64,000 nt of DNA from Byssochlamys sp. IMV 00236 (taxonomy: Eukaryota; Ascomycota; Eurotiomycetes; Eurotiales; Thermoascaceae), in assembly GCA_001931875.2 (NCBI GenBank), contig MSJH02000823.1:472174-536173 (forward strand). The letters are read 5' to 3'. Below, piece after piece: positions 12,375 through 24,059 of this stretch; position 1 is the first letter of the stretch; each line of letters begins with the position of its first letter. The notes under the pieces are model-generated. The model made no database searches. It was not told the origin of the DNA and was given only the letters and a program-made list of their open reading frames with translations. The position numbers and the translations under genes were made by a program.

Positions 12375-13801
12375 TTAATAATTATGCGTTGGTGTCTCTG
12401 GGAAGTCTCCTGGCGCCCATGCATTGCATGGGATCCCCGTGCTGTTGACACCCGTTGCATTCTGGTTGACGATGTTCGCACACTGATACACCGGCTGTTT
12501 GCTGGGAAGACCCAGACTCGCGTTCAGAGTCTCAATATTTATGTTGATAAACTTGAGCCCGGGACAAGGCACTTTCGCCCCACAGTGTATCGATGCGATC
12601 ACGTCGTACTTGGATATTCCCGTGAAGTTCTCCCAGGTGACATCGGAGATCTGGAAGGAGGACGTGTCGCAGACAGTCGGATCACTGCTGTAGATGCACT
12701 CGGTGATATAGATCGGCAACGCAACCTTGTGCAGGCGGAAATTTCTGAAAGTTACGTTCTTTGCCCAGCCGCCTCCACCTCCTCCGTTATCCCCGTTGGA
12801 GTCTGTCGTTGTTGGCACACCCTGCCACGCCTTGATCCATCCTCCATTGTTCGAATCGATTAGTGTCACATCCTCGAAGAGAATATCCTTTACGTAGTCC
12901 GGGTATCCAGGGTCCTGACCAACAGAACCGATGGGGAAACCGTTGGTTTGATAACAGGTGATGTTACGTGCGTGGACGTTGCTGCTGTTACCTTTGATGG
13001 CAATGCAGTCGTCCCCTATATCGAGGTTAACTGACGAAATATGTTTCATAACTTCTCATGATATCAACGTACCATTCTGCACAGTCCAGTTGTAGTACCG
13101 GATATCATGCGAATTCCACGTGTCGGATCCATCCGTGTTCATGGTCTGGTTGCCGTCGTTGCTGGTCGAATTCACGAAAATGTTGGACATTGTGACATTG
13201 CTGGAATATGAGACGAACGTGCTCCAGAACTGCGACTGGAGCCAGGTGAGACCATCGACTAGGACATTTGTCGAGTTGTAGATTACAAACGACATCGGCC
13301 GACCAGGCTGGTTGCTGTTATTGCGATTCTCGTCGTACCAAGTTTGCCCTGAGAGGCAAAGAATCAGCAACGATCGCCTTAGGATTCAGAGATGGACCCA
13401 AGCTCACCATTTCCGAAGAACTTCCCCTGCCCGTATCCCTTCACAGTCACATTTGTTCCTCCAAATATCCATGCTGCAGACAGATTCTGAAAGACAACTG
13501 GCAAGCTATGTGACAGCCAATACGGGACGTTTGTACTCCAAACAAGCTCACCATATATGGAGACATCACAGTTGAGTAGGTTGGTGGTGTTCATGACCTG
13601 ATTGACATAGAACGTCTCATTAGGGAAGACGACGGAGCCATTGGTGCCGCACAATTCAAAGGCCTGTAGGATTGATGGTGTATCATCGACAGGATGTCCA
13701 TTGTGAGTGCTGCTTTCAGGAAACAGACGGCATTCAGTACCTTCGTTGACTACATATGCCGTCACAGATGCTATCAACGCAAGGAGGTGTAGGAGCATCA
13801 T
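12375..13801 (-). CDS. Secreted glycoside hydrolase family 28 (exo-polygalacturonase / exo-rhamnogalacturonan hydrolase type)
   Basis: Extracellular right-handed beta-helix pectinase of 436 aa. Exons (reverse strand) 13801-13408, 13348-13073 and 13015-12375 join in frame. A signal peptide is visible (MMLLHLLALIASVTAYV, cleavage near residue 15-18), and there are many N-x-S/T glycosylation sites. Motifs in order: N-T-D-G-S-D-T-W (the catalytic N-T-D), G-D-D-C-I-A-I-K (the D-D pair, immediately after the second intron), then N-G-F-P-I-G-S-V-G where classical polygalacturonases have G-H-G, and W-I-K where they have R-I-K. So three catalytic aspartates are kept but the histidine and the arginine are replaced. 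This points away from endo-polygalacturonase and toward an exo-acting or rhamnogalacturonan-type branch; exact substrate unknown. Six glycines precede W-A-K-N-V, a low-complexity insertion. Confidence 0.9.
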
Positions 13802-15114
13802 GATGCTGGCTCTCGGGATCCGTCCCGCTACGCTTTCTGAAACACAGAAACTACATCTCTTGCCTTACTTTCTGTCCCCTATATAAGTACTGTGCATGCA
13901 GTGGGAAGTATCTCCTCGAAAGTCAATTCGCACTCCAATTTTCCTCTAATAATCCCCCAGTATCCCATCTTTCGGGGATAATTATCCCGCTTCCATACGC
14001 TAATTGAGGAGAGCTACCGGGCGTTGGAAAGAATAAGGCATACCATATGGTAGATGAACATTAGCTCGGAACATTCCATTGGGTAAAAAAACATCGTTAG
14101 CCCGATTTCAATAGCCGCATTGCTGATCGTTGACCTAAACGTTGTACAGATGCGGGGAGTTCTAGCGGGGAAGTGAGATGGAGATGAACAATTGCCGATG
14201 CTTAGCTATCTTGTCTTCAACGGGCTTCTCAAGATCCAACACGGGAAAGTACGGAGTATCCAATCCAGATTGATTAGAGTACTCCGTATATGAGGGGTGG
14301 GGAGTCGGATTGCGGAAGAGCTCCGACACAGGAACTATATGGTTATTTTCTACATGGTATACAAGGCCATTCTAGTGGTTTAGCCGAAGTGCTACCATCG
14401 GGGAGAATCTTTTCCAGATACAGTAGTTAGAAACGATACTTTACTGGATTGACAGCTCATTGCAAGTTCATTAGGAAAGATTAGAATTTTATTGCTTGGC
14501 CAGCTTCCGGTGCTTGATTCAGAACCTCATACAGCGAAATACTTGAATCAAGGCAGCGTCCTTCGATTATTGCAGCCTTGGGATGACCATGGACTTTCAC
14601 CGGATATATTTGAGTGCTAATACCAATTTATAGTCGATGTGGATACCAAGCATCATATACTGTGATACTCATTTTAGATTTAGGACGATTCTTCTCGCTA
14701 AGTGGTTTGAATCATAGTGACTTTATCGGAAAGCGGGGCGACGTAGTTCGGTGCTTGGATGCTTTAAGTATTATGTATGTACTATGTACATACATCCTCA
14801 CCCCGCCCAGGACTCCGTTCTCCTCCGCGCTACAACCATGCGGCAAGCTGACCTCCTTACGTATCTCATATCTATAGATTCAAACCTATGCGAAAGTGTA
14901 TATTCTCAGCCTTCTACTCCGCTCCTAGCTTCTCGGCATAGCGTCTAGGCTTGATCCTAAAACTCAGGAACCTACCGAGATAAGATCGGCCATCAAACAG
15001 TTCAGTCATCTTCCTTATAACACATATCTGAAGCTCTATCAAAGCTATCAAGCTAATCGTTTCCTATGGAATAGGAAGCTTTCGAGTCATCGGGATATGC
15101 AAAAAATCGACACC
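13802..15114. other. Intergenic region upstream of the GH28 gene
   Basis: About 1.3 kb without a supported gene, at the left edge of the AT-rich island. A short inverted pair TACGGAGTA / TACTCCGTA lies at 14250-14258 and 14280-14288. TATA-like sequence (CTATATAAG) lies about 80 bp before the pectinase start, around 13877-13885. Confidence 0.5.
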
Positions 15115-16117
15115 ATGTCTCTCACTACATCGGACGGGCAAGAGTGTGACACACCACATACTAGTAACGTAATTCCCTACCGACCTGATCACCCGCCCGA
15201 CCTGATCAGTGCCGTATTATATATAAAAGAGCCTCTTTTCAGACCTGAATATCTCAACAACCACAAACCTAATGAATATAATAATTAATATGTAGCTTCT
15301 TATAATAGTATATTTATATATAGTAAAGTCTCAGATTCTAAAAATTATCAGTTATTTAGGTAATATAAATTACAATCGTAATTTTAATAAATATATTACC
15401 TTTAAAATATCTTGAGAAGACTTATATCTAAGTAAATAAAATTCAGCATATATATTCTAAGCAATATATATTTCATATATATTCATTCTTATAATCTCTA
15501 GGTAGTTGGTTGTTGAGATATTCAGGTCTGAAAAGAGGCTCTTTTGTATGTAATACGGCACTGATCAGGTCGGGCGGGTGATCAGGTCGGTAGGGAATTA
15601 CGTTATTCCAGAGGAATATTCAGACTCAGAGTTACCCAGCTATCCTAGTCTCAGCAGAATGAGATTTGGCACATGCCCCTGGAAAGGAGGAACCTATATA
15701 ATCCGTGAGCTTGAAACCGAGCTCGTTATCACGCTCAAGGAGGGGGTTCTACGCTTATGCCCTGAAGAGAAAGGCCATAAGGGTAGTAGTTATAGCCATG
15801 GTCGTGGCAGCCACTGGAAATGCGTCGAGAACGAGGGTATGTGGCTTGGTTTCTATAACTCAGTCTCAGGAACGTACATAAGGCACAATAACAAGAAGAC
15901 CAACTGGCGATTCGATGCAAAGGGGCAGTGTCATGATACATGGGAGCGCTTCTGTGCACGAGAGCACCCGGACGGTGGCCACATACTTTTGGTGAAACAT
16001 AACGACGACTTTCGGCCGATGATGGCAGGAGGGGAAGATGATCGAGAGTTGGTTGTCGGTTCAGAGGGAGAAGATGCGACACGATGGGAGTTTGTTGAGG
16101 TCGAGTCTGACAGTTAG
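15115..16117 (+). pseudogene. Small fascin/beta-trefoil-like protein gene split by a MITE
   Basis: Two coding pieces flank a 437-bp transposable element: 15115-15166 (ATG, about 17 codons) and 15604-16117. Removing the element with one copy of its TA duplication joins them in a single open frame of about 188 codons. The right part (W-K-G-G-T-Y-I-I-R, W-L-G-F-Y-N near the middle, final W-E-F-V-E-V) resembles a widespread small fungal family with a beta-trefoil/fascin-like repeat, function unknown. Within the right part the first ATG is at 15659, which would leave out the first conserved residues. The gene is probably inactivated unless the element is spliced out or translation starts at 15659. 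No intron seen. Confidence 0.72.
15167..15603. mobile_element. MITE with about 97-bp terminal inverted repeats, TA target duplication
   Basis: The ends are exact inverted copies starting ACGTAATTCCCTACCGACC. The left arm runs 15167-15263 and the right arm 15507-15603, with only two C/T mismatches near position 55-60. Both sides are flanked by TA (15165-15166 and 15604-15605), as for Tc1/mariner/Fot-type transposition. Each arm carries the 12-mer CCGACCTGATCA twice, 5 bp apart, a likely transposase-binding pair. The core is AT-rich and non-coding, so the element is non-autonomous. No matching transposase is in the window. Confidence 0.9.
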
Positions 16118-16330
16118 ATCCATACCATGTCTTTGCTTGATGTTATTTAATCGTTGAGATGGAGTCTTGCTTCATACCAATCAATGGCCAGTCCCATTCA
16201 GAGCTTCTAGTAAGTTAAATATTCCAGCACTACGATGCATGAGATTTGAGTTTCGTGCTACAAGCCTGAATTTATAAAAGAACTGTAATCAAAGAACGGC
16301 AAGTATTTGCTTCATTCCCAATAAGGATAC

Positions 16331-17507
16331 CTAGTCATACTCGTAATATGACTTGGACTCCTGAAATCTTACTTTCTTTTTGAGAGAGTCCCTACACGAT
16401 GCACACGCTTTCTTGCCACAACCACGACACTGAAATGCAAACCGGGAGGTCATTGTCGAGCAATGACTGCAAAGAGTTGGACAGTCGATCCGATCCCACC
16501 ACATTTTATGATGACAGCTCGCTTCTGTCCCAGTCTGTTGGTTTTGTCCTGTTTGAGCTGAGTCTTTTCTCTTACCAGCTCCATGTTTCTTCTGTCTTTC
16601 TCTTTTGCTCTCTGTCCTTCCGTTTTCTGACTTCTTCTGGTTCTCTGCTTGTTTGGATCGCTGCTTCCTGCTCTCTTCAAATTCTCTCTCGAATTTCTGC
16701 CAAAAAGCGCGTGCCCGTTCTGTCTTTATCCTCTGTTCTTCTGCCAACTTCTCCCTGTTGATCACGAATTCTATTGATTGAATCTCCTCGCGGATAGACA
16801 GAATATATTTTTCATATCTCTCACTCGTTGCATGTTGCCGTTCAATAATGCTTTCTTTTATTTTCAGCGCCGCCATCTTGTCGAGTCGTTCCCGGTCCAG
16901 TTCGTTCTTTTGCTCGTCTGCCTGCGGAGGCTTCCCGACAAAAAATGAGGTGACATATCCCCATACTGTTCCTTTGGCCGCTTGCTTTCTAACTATATTA
17001 TCGATCTCTGTTCCTAGCCTATGCGCATTTCTTTTCAGCGTTGTCAAGTGAAGATTTGAGTCGAACAAGTTGCGTTCTTGCACCCGAAGTTGCTCGTTGA
17101 GCTCTTGAAGTTTCTTGTGCCGTTCTGCAGACCGTTTCTCATAATCGTTGCCCGCTGTAGTGTTCTTCGGGAACTCTGCGTGAAAAGAGTCCCCGTAAGA
17201 GTGGTTCGTTGGTTTGTACTGATCATCGTATTGTTTGCGACTAACAGGGTCTTTGAGAGTCGAGTATGCTTCCTGGATCTACAGACGCTATCAGGGTAAG
17301 ACTAACCAGTAGGACAAACGAGTTGCATACCAGTTGAAACTCTGCTGTTGCATTGGGGTTATTAAGATTCTTATCTGGATGCTTGAGCCTCGCGAGACGC
17401 TTGTAGTTCGACCTGATACTCTCGATATCTGCCTTCTGCGATATTTCGAGGATTAGATAATAGTCGTGACAGAATTTAGAATGAGACATTATAGCTGTAG
17501 TAGTCAA
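16331..17507 (-). CDS. J-domain (DnaJ/Hsp40) protein with coiled coil and C-terminal zinc-finger-like motif
   Basis: Co-chaperone-like protein of 374 aa. Exons (reverse strand) 17507-17331 and 17278-16331. The J domain is N-terminal: D-Y-Y-L-I-L-E-I, then K-R-L-A-R-L-K-H-P-D-K with the Hsp70-activating H-P-D at residues 43-45, and I-Q-E-A-Y-S-T-L-K-D right after the intron. A long charged coiled-coil segment (about 90-300, Glu/Lys/Arg/Gln-rich) follows. The C-terminal end has paired cysteines (C-S-H-C ... C-R-G-C-G-K-K-A-C-A-S-C), a small zinc-binding knuckle found in a fungal-specific group of J proteins of unknown client. Met7 (17489) is an equally good start. The gene borders the retrotransposon on its upstream side. 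Confidence 0.88.
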
Positions 17508-17804
17508 GTTTATATTCTTGCCAAGGTCATTAGACTATTATCTACAGACGAAGTTTGCACAGCGTAGATATAAAGGGGAAAGAATAAGATGTGCTTGAAC
17601 AAGGCTATCGAAAATGCGCCTTGCTCGCCATAACAGACCCCACAAGCAAATCTATCCACCCAGAGCTCGACAAGTGGTTCAGTTAACCAACAGACCTAAA
17701 CGAGAAGGGTAGCATGGTTATTTGTTGGTAGTTTATCAATAATTTTGGCATAAGTAATCAGGAGCATTTTCTTGATCCAACATCGCCATCTGCCCTTTAT
17801 ATAT
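17508..17804. other. Upstream region of the J-protein gene up to the copia LTR
   Basis: About 300 bp between the J-protein start and the left LTR. It must contain the promoter of the J-protein gene; nothing else is recognised. Confidence 0.4.
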
Positions 17805-17963
17805 AGTTTTGGGCCTGTAGGCCAGGCGGATATCGCCTGCCTCCTTCCGCTTTAGGTCTAGTGCTTCGCATAGAGAGTTTAGATAGCTTAGATAGCTTAG
17901 AGCTTCAGAGCTCAATCTTAGAAGAATTAAGTATCTTTATCTTTAAGCTTTATATGCCTAAGA
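17805..17963 (+). repeat. 5' LTR of the copia element
   Basis: 159 bp, starting GTTTTGGGCCTGTAGGCC after one altered base. It contains a tandem GATAGCTTA pair. Against the 3' LTR it differs by 14 transitions and one transversion (the first base), with no indels. Confidence 0.9.
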
Positions 17964-20900
17964 GGTTATACACCCGGATAGCTTTATTTTTTTATTATTT
18001 CTTATTATTTAAATAGCTCTAGTTACTGCAGAGACTATATTCCTAAACTAGACCTGCTTTTTATAGGATCTGCCCCTCCTACTAACAGTCTGTTAAATAA
18101 CCCCGCTAGTTATTCTTAAAGATAATAATATATTATTAAGGCTCTGACCTTCTAAAGAAGGTATTAGAGAAAATTAACGGCATCTAAAGACTAATAATTA
18201 AATTAAACTTTGATAATTAGTTATATCTTGTTTAAGATATTTTACACGCAGTTAAATATAAAAACCTGATTAATTTATCGATTTTATATCTAGAAATTAC
18301 AGATTATAATATATTTATTAGATAGAGAAAGATATCTCTTGCTATTAGGAGTTGGATAACAGCATAGTTAGATATAGAGATTATTAAAAAACTTTAATAG
18401 ATGCTATAACAAGCTATCTATATAGATAAATATATTAACGCGATTAAGATAATCCTAGTTGGAGAAGGATATATAGAACTAAGGTTAGTATAAGAAGAAC
18501 TTATTATTATTAGTATGGATCGATTAAATAGTTTATTATTGCCTATTATGATGCCTAGCAATATACCAATAATCTAAGCCTTATAATTACCCTATAGTGC
18601 GCTATCATACTCTTTCTTAAAGAATTTAAAAAGGAATTATTAAGCTGGACTATAGCATAATACTATTTTTGGCTTAAAAATAAATTTAAGATAATAATAA
18701 GCTTTAAATTCTAATAATTTTACAGAGAAGCAATAGATATAATAAAATAGTATAATATTAATCTTGCCGCAGTTAATAATACTAATAAGATATTATTAAT
18801 TTCGACAAAATCTAAGTTAAAGAAAGATAAACTAAAGGATTTTAGTAAGGCCCTGCCTAAAGGTAAAGACCCTATAGATTATACAAAAGAATTATGCAAT
18901 AAGAAATCTACCCAGAATGGAAGATATAGATATTGTAATTACTAGGGCTATAATATAAACACCTGTTTTTACCTCGCAGAAAGGAAACTGGAGAATTTTA
19001 AACCTAGGGATAGGATCTAGTGTTTTAATGCTAATTCGGGATAGTTATTAAGTCTTGCTATAGTCTTTATACCCCCGAATCTTAAACAATTTATAGGAAT
19101 TACCTTTTTAATATAGGCAATATTAGCAACACCCCCAGTATAGATTGCAGACTCAGGATTATCAGGCAATATATATAATAATAGATCTTAATTTGTTGAG
19201 TACAGGGACTTTAAAGAAGGTAAAAGATATAACTTCAACTGTGCTAATAGTACTATAGGACAATATTAAGATAAAAGGAATGTTTATCTGGATCTATAAC
19301 TGGATAGTGGAAAAGTTAATATAATCCTGGTTTATATGTATTATAATCTAAATCTTAAGTATAGTCTACTATTAACCCTTAGCGTTATGAAGTTATATAG
19401 GATATGGTACTATACTAAATAGAACAGATTACTAGATATAGATATAGATGAGTTAAAAGGATATATCTATGAATATAGGAATATTCTATGGCTTAAGCTT
19501 ATATGACTAATTAATATGGTAGCGATTATATCAGAATTTTTATACTATCGACTAACCCACGCTAGAGTCTCGAAATTGAAGATATTGATTAAGAATATTA
19601 AACCGTCTGATATAGAACTGATAGGCAATAACCATAATTTCTATTATAAAGCCTGTTATTTATCTAAGGCTAAGCGATTAGTCTTAAGAGACCCTTAATT
19701 AAGATGGCTTAAACTAGCTGAGTTCTTCTATGCAGATCTCCAGCCAGTTAAGCTGATTGGTATATATAGCTATAATTACTATTTAATTATTGTTGATAAT
19801 ATTATAAGGATATAGTTTATATAGTTTATCTGCACTAAGGAGGAAGCCTCTGATGAACTTATTTAGTTCGCTAAGGATATTAAGAATATTACCTTTTACT
19901 ACCTAAAGGCTTGGAGAATTAATAATAGATGTGAATTTTTTAACTTCAGAGACTGGGCAATTAATAAAGGAATAATAATTAAAGTAACTACTCCCTATAT
20001 TCCCGAAGTAAATAGCATATTAAAATATTATAGGAGATATATTAATTCCCTGTCTTATATAATAATTATTGCGTTAAGATTATCTTAATTATTATGGCCT
20101 CTAGCAGTTGAGACTACTATTTATATTGCTAATAGACTTCCTAAATAAGATAAATATAAGACTCCTATTATAAAGTGGAGGAAGGCTTTTAATATTCTAA
20201 ATAAATATCTAATATTATAGTATATCTGCGTTTAGGGTTGTAGAGCTTATATTTATATATCTAAAGAAGATTGCAAGCAAGCTTTTAAAATATTGCTATA
20301 TATAAGGATTAGCCACCTTATTAGCTATAAAGGTGACAATAGCTATATCTATAAGGTCTGGTTTTTAGATATAGGCGAAATAAAACACTCTAGAGATATA
20401 ACTTTCTTCGAGAATCCTGAAGATCCTATAGGGGGTATTATGCTAATGCCGCCGCTAGTATCTAAAAATAATGGTCTTATAGGATAAGATATGATATTGC
20501 CTATAGATTAGATTTAGAACTTAAAGATTGTTAATATAGTTTATCTTATAATTAAGGGGAATAATCAGAACAGGATTATGATGCTGTTATTGATATTATA
20601 GACTATATAGTAAGGCAGATATTAAATTAAACAGGTTATATAGGGACTTAAAGTAATCTAACTTATAGCTAGCAAAATATATAAATAGTTAAGCAACTTT
20701 ATACAGGAAGATTTTATTATTAATACTAATAAAATATTCTATAATATAGAATCTGATGATAACTCTGACTATATTGAACCTCTACCTCCACCCCCTTTTC
20801 TACCTAAACCTATTAAATAACGTTAACTAGAGATAGAAGAAGTCTATATATCTTCAAAGATTAGGACTCTGCGGACTTAGCTTGGAGATAACTAAATAAG

Positions 20901-22644
20901 AGATACTAAATATCAGGCCGCTAAAAGAAAAGAAAAGAAGAAGTTTAAAATCCCTTCTAATATCTATGCTATGGCGATTGATAAATAACGCGCTTATAAT
21001 ATACTTATACCAGAAATATATAAGTAGGCAATAAAGTTACTATATTATAATGACTAGTATAAAGCTATAGTTACCTAAATGCAGAAGCTTAAAGATAAGT
21101 ATACTTAAGAACTGGTGCTATATCTAAAGGAGAAGGATGCTAAGATACTCCCAGGAAAGTGGGTATATAACCTTAAACTTAATGCTGATGGCTATATTAC
21201 TGGCTATAGAACTAGATGGATAGTCTATAATAATTTCTAACAGACAAATGACTATAAATATTATTATAGTCTTATTATATCTGAAACAGCAGTTAAGATA
21301 TTTATAATATTAGTCGCTATTCGCCGTCTTTACTGGAGGCAATATGATATTATTATAGCGTACTTGAATATAGTCTTAAAAGGCAGTAAAGTTTATATAT
21401 AGTAACTGACAGGATTTTAGAAGATAAAGGGATATATCTATCTACTAAAGCAAGCTCTGTATAGCCTATACTAGTTAGCTTTCTTATAGAACAAAACCTT
21501 TATAGATAAACTAAAGGATATAGAATTTAAACTGCTTAATAAAGATCTATATATCCTAATTTACTACGCGGAGGATTATATTATTATTTATATTAATAAT
21601 ATGATAATTGCTGCTACTACTGATAAAAGAATTAACTATTTTATTAATAAGCTTAGCTTATGATTTAACACAAAGATTTTTAGGGAACCTAGTTGCTTCT
21701 TAGATTACAAGCTTATATAAAATATAGATAATAACATAATTACTATAAGCTAGTCTATATATATCCCTAATATATTGAAGGAATCAGGATTTTATAATAG
21801 GCATACTAGGAAGATGTTTGTACCAATGAAGCCAACCTATAAGATATAGCTTTTAAAGATACCTGTAGATAAAGATATAGTACTATAGTATCAGACTATA
21901 GTTAGCAAGCTTAATTAGCTTATTATAAAGATACGCCCAGATATTACTTAAGCGGTTAACTGTCTTTAAAAGAAGGCAAGTAACTTAAATAATAAAGATA
22001 TTAGCGCTGTTAAGCACTTATTGCGCTATCTTAGATAATATCTTTCTTATAAAATTAAACTGGGCAGCTAGCTAAAGAAGGGAATTAAAGTCTATATTAA
22101 TATTAGTTATTAAGATAACCCTGACGGGAAGTTAATTAAGGCTTTTATTATCTTTTATAAGGGATCTATTATTAGCTAATTAAATAAAAAGTAATAGATT
22201 ATTGCACTAAGCACTATAATTACTGAATTTTATGCTTTAGACTCAGCTGTAAAGGAAGTCTTATTTATAAAGAAATTGGCTATCGGACTAGGATTAGAAT
22301 TAGCGAATAATATAGATCCTATATAGGTTTATATAGATACTATGAATGCCATAGTTCTGGCAGAGAATAGGGGATATTGGCCTATTATTAAATAGCTCAA
22401 TAATTGCTACTTCTTTATACGCAATACCCTAGCTAAAGGAATAATCGAATTGAATAAGATTAATAGGAAGTCCAACCCAGCTAATAGGCTTACTAAATTA
22501 TTGGATAAGATTAAATTCAACAAATTCAAAGTGTTGATTAAACTTAAGTATATTAGCTCAGGGGATCAGGACAATAAACACTAGGATAATTGATTAGTTT
22601 CTTTATTAGGAAGTGTCTACAACTTTAGGAGGTGTTAAGGGGGG

Positions 22645-22803
22645 TGTTTTGGGCCTGTAGGCCAGGCAGATATTGCCTGTCTCCTTCCGCTTTAGGTCTA
22701 GTGCTTTGCATAGAGAGTTTAGATAGCTTAGATAGCTTAGAGCTTCAGAGCTCGATCTTAGGAGAATTAAGCATCTTTATCTCTAAGCTTCGCGTGCCCG
22801 AGA
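22645..22803 (+). repeat. 3' LTR of the copia element
   Basis: 159 bp, beginning TGTTTTGGGCCTG. It ends at C-C-C-G-A-G-A rather than the usual CA, so the exact right boundary may be off by a few bases. A purine-rich run (GGTGTTAAGGGGGG) lies directly before it, as expected for a polypurine tract. Confidence 0.88.
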
Positions 22804-23693
22804 TATAGTACATCGGATTATACTCCCCCTTTATCGACATTTGGGCACATCCTAAATTGATCATATTGATGAGTACTGTAAAAACAATACCATTTAAATG
22901 CATGTATATTGGATGATGTTATGCGGGTAGACCGATCAGAACCAGTGAGGGGTATAGTTCTAACAGACAACCAGCATGAAACTGCGGCACAGCTCAGCGC
23001 TAAGGCAGATACCAGCTCGCATGACCGCCTGCTCTTATCGAGATTAATCGCAATCAAAGAGTTTGATAGTGCCAATAAGAATTATTCTGTCTAGATTCTG
23101 AAAATAATCTAGGAAGCTATATTCACGTATAGAATCTACTTCACTGGGCGGGCCTAATGGTGAAAGAGATCGAGAAAGGGTATTTTGAGTAAATCCGGCG
23201 AGGAAGAAAGATAATTTCACGGTAAATGGCATCCTTGAACGAAAATACATATGTGTGTCTCTTAGATAGCCATTCAAAACCTATTTCGAAGTTGATTGTA
23301 AACAAACATTGATTGGCTATGCAGTAGTGTTGGTTATATGTACTGTACAAAGTCTTATCCGCTATGTATGTGCAAGGCAGACGTAGTGCTAAAGCAACGC
23401 CATCTATCGAGTGGTATCAACGGATGGAATCGCCTCTATCCGACTCTCAATCCTTCAAGAAAAGAGACTAGCATATTATAGATGCTCCTGCAATTCGCGA
23501 CCAACATGTCACGATTTCCATAGTACCTCCATTCTAACATCGGAATATACAAGGCAGCAGCCAGCTATCGTTGAGACCTTTGAGCGCTTATGCCACCTGA
23601 ATATCGATACTGATTGTAACATACCTTGATGTTGCCCGCTAGAAAAAGAAAACTGACATGATTCGAACTTCTTATCCAACTGGACGATCGCCT
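22804..23693. other. Intergenic region between copia element and the oxidoreductase-like gene
   Basis: Short open frames on both strands without recognisable domains. No repeat, tRNA or coding signal identified. Confidence 0.4.
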
Positions 23694-24059
23694 CTACCAG
23701 TCCCAGCTCCCGGGCATTCTTTCGCATTTTCTTTCTGAACCATTTTTCTCGTCTTGACTCTGCTCAGCTGGCTGATCACTCATCGTCTGCTCTTCGCCAC
23801 TTTCATCGGCCGCATCTCCCCATCTCTCCCTCCAGCAGGTCAACTCCTCCTTCCACAGATCTCTCACGCAAGGATCGCACGAACTGCCACAACAATCCCC
23901 TAGGCCAGGCGGTGGAGGAGGGTCATTGTGAGCTCGGGAAGCCGCGCGGAGAAGTTGTTTGGTGCGGGTTGCTGTTAGGCGTTTGCGCTTAGCGGCTTTG
24001 ATGAACGGAACCTCGGATGGTTCAGCGTAAACGGGTGTAGGTTGATTCCGGGTATTCAT
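23694..24059 (-). CDS. Small protein with oxidoreductase-like (OXR-like, PF09791-type) domain
   Basis: Single-exon 121-aa frame. Its core, P-P-P-P-P-G-L-G-D-C-C-G-S-S-C-D-P-C, followed by R-D-L-W-K-E-E-L and a Trp-rich segment (about residues 47-82), matches the small cysteine motif of the oxidoreductase-like N-terminal family found in fungi and in mammalian OXLD1. The pattern C-C-G-x-x-C-x-x-C suggests metal or redox chemistry, but the biochemical function of the family is not established. A basic N-terminus (K-R-K-R, R-T-K) could act in targeting. The C-tail is acidic and polar. It is a real gene inside a transposon-rich stretch. Confidence 0.78.
   Translation of the reverse strand: MNTRNQPTPVYAEPSEVPFIKAAKRKRLTATRTKQLLRAASRAHNDPPPPPGLGDCCGSSCDPCVRDLWKEELTCWRERWGDAADESGEEQTMSDQPAEQSQDEKNGSERKCERMPGSWDW

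Larger units (their letters stand above)
17805..22803 (+). mobile_element. Ty1/copia LTR retrotransposon, full-length but heavily mutated (RIP-like)
   Basis: Two 159-bp direct repeats (17805-17963 and 22645-22803) enclose about 4.7 kb of very AT-rich DNA. Reading the + strand across stops shows the copia order: a decayed zinc knuckle near 18930-18970; an aspartic protease A-D-S-G at about 19146; the GAG-pre-integrase zinc region with K-A-C-Y-L-S-K-A-K-R near 19660; the integrase core near 19730-20200; reverse transcriptase (W-V-Y-N-L-K-L-N-A-D-G near 21165, degraded Y-A-E-D active site near 21570); and RNase H (S-T-I-I-T-E-F-Y-A-L near 22215). Stops in all frames, mainly TAA/TAG, exclude function. 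Flanks TATAT / TATAG may be a 5-bp target duplication with one mismatch. This is an autonomous family member by structure, dead by mutation. Confidence 0.92.

Noticed and set aside
23411..23629. 72-codon frame near 23.5 kb
   Set aside because: Short, unrecognised, and opposite another short frame of equal length.
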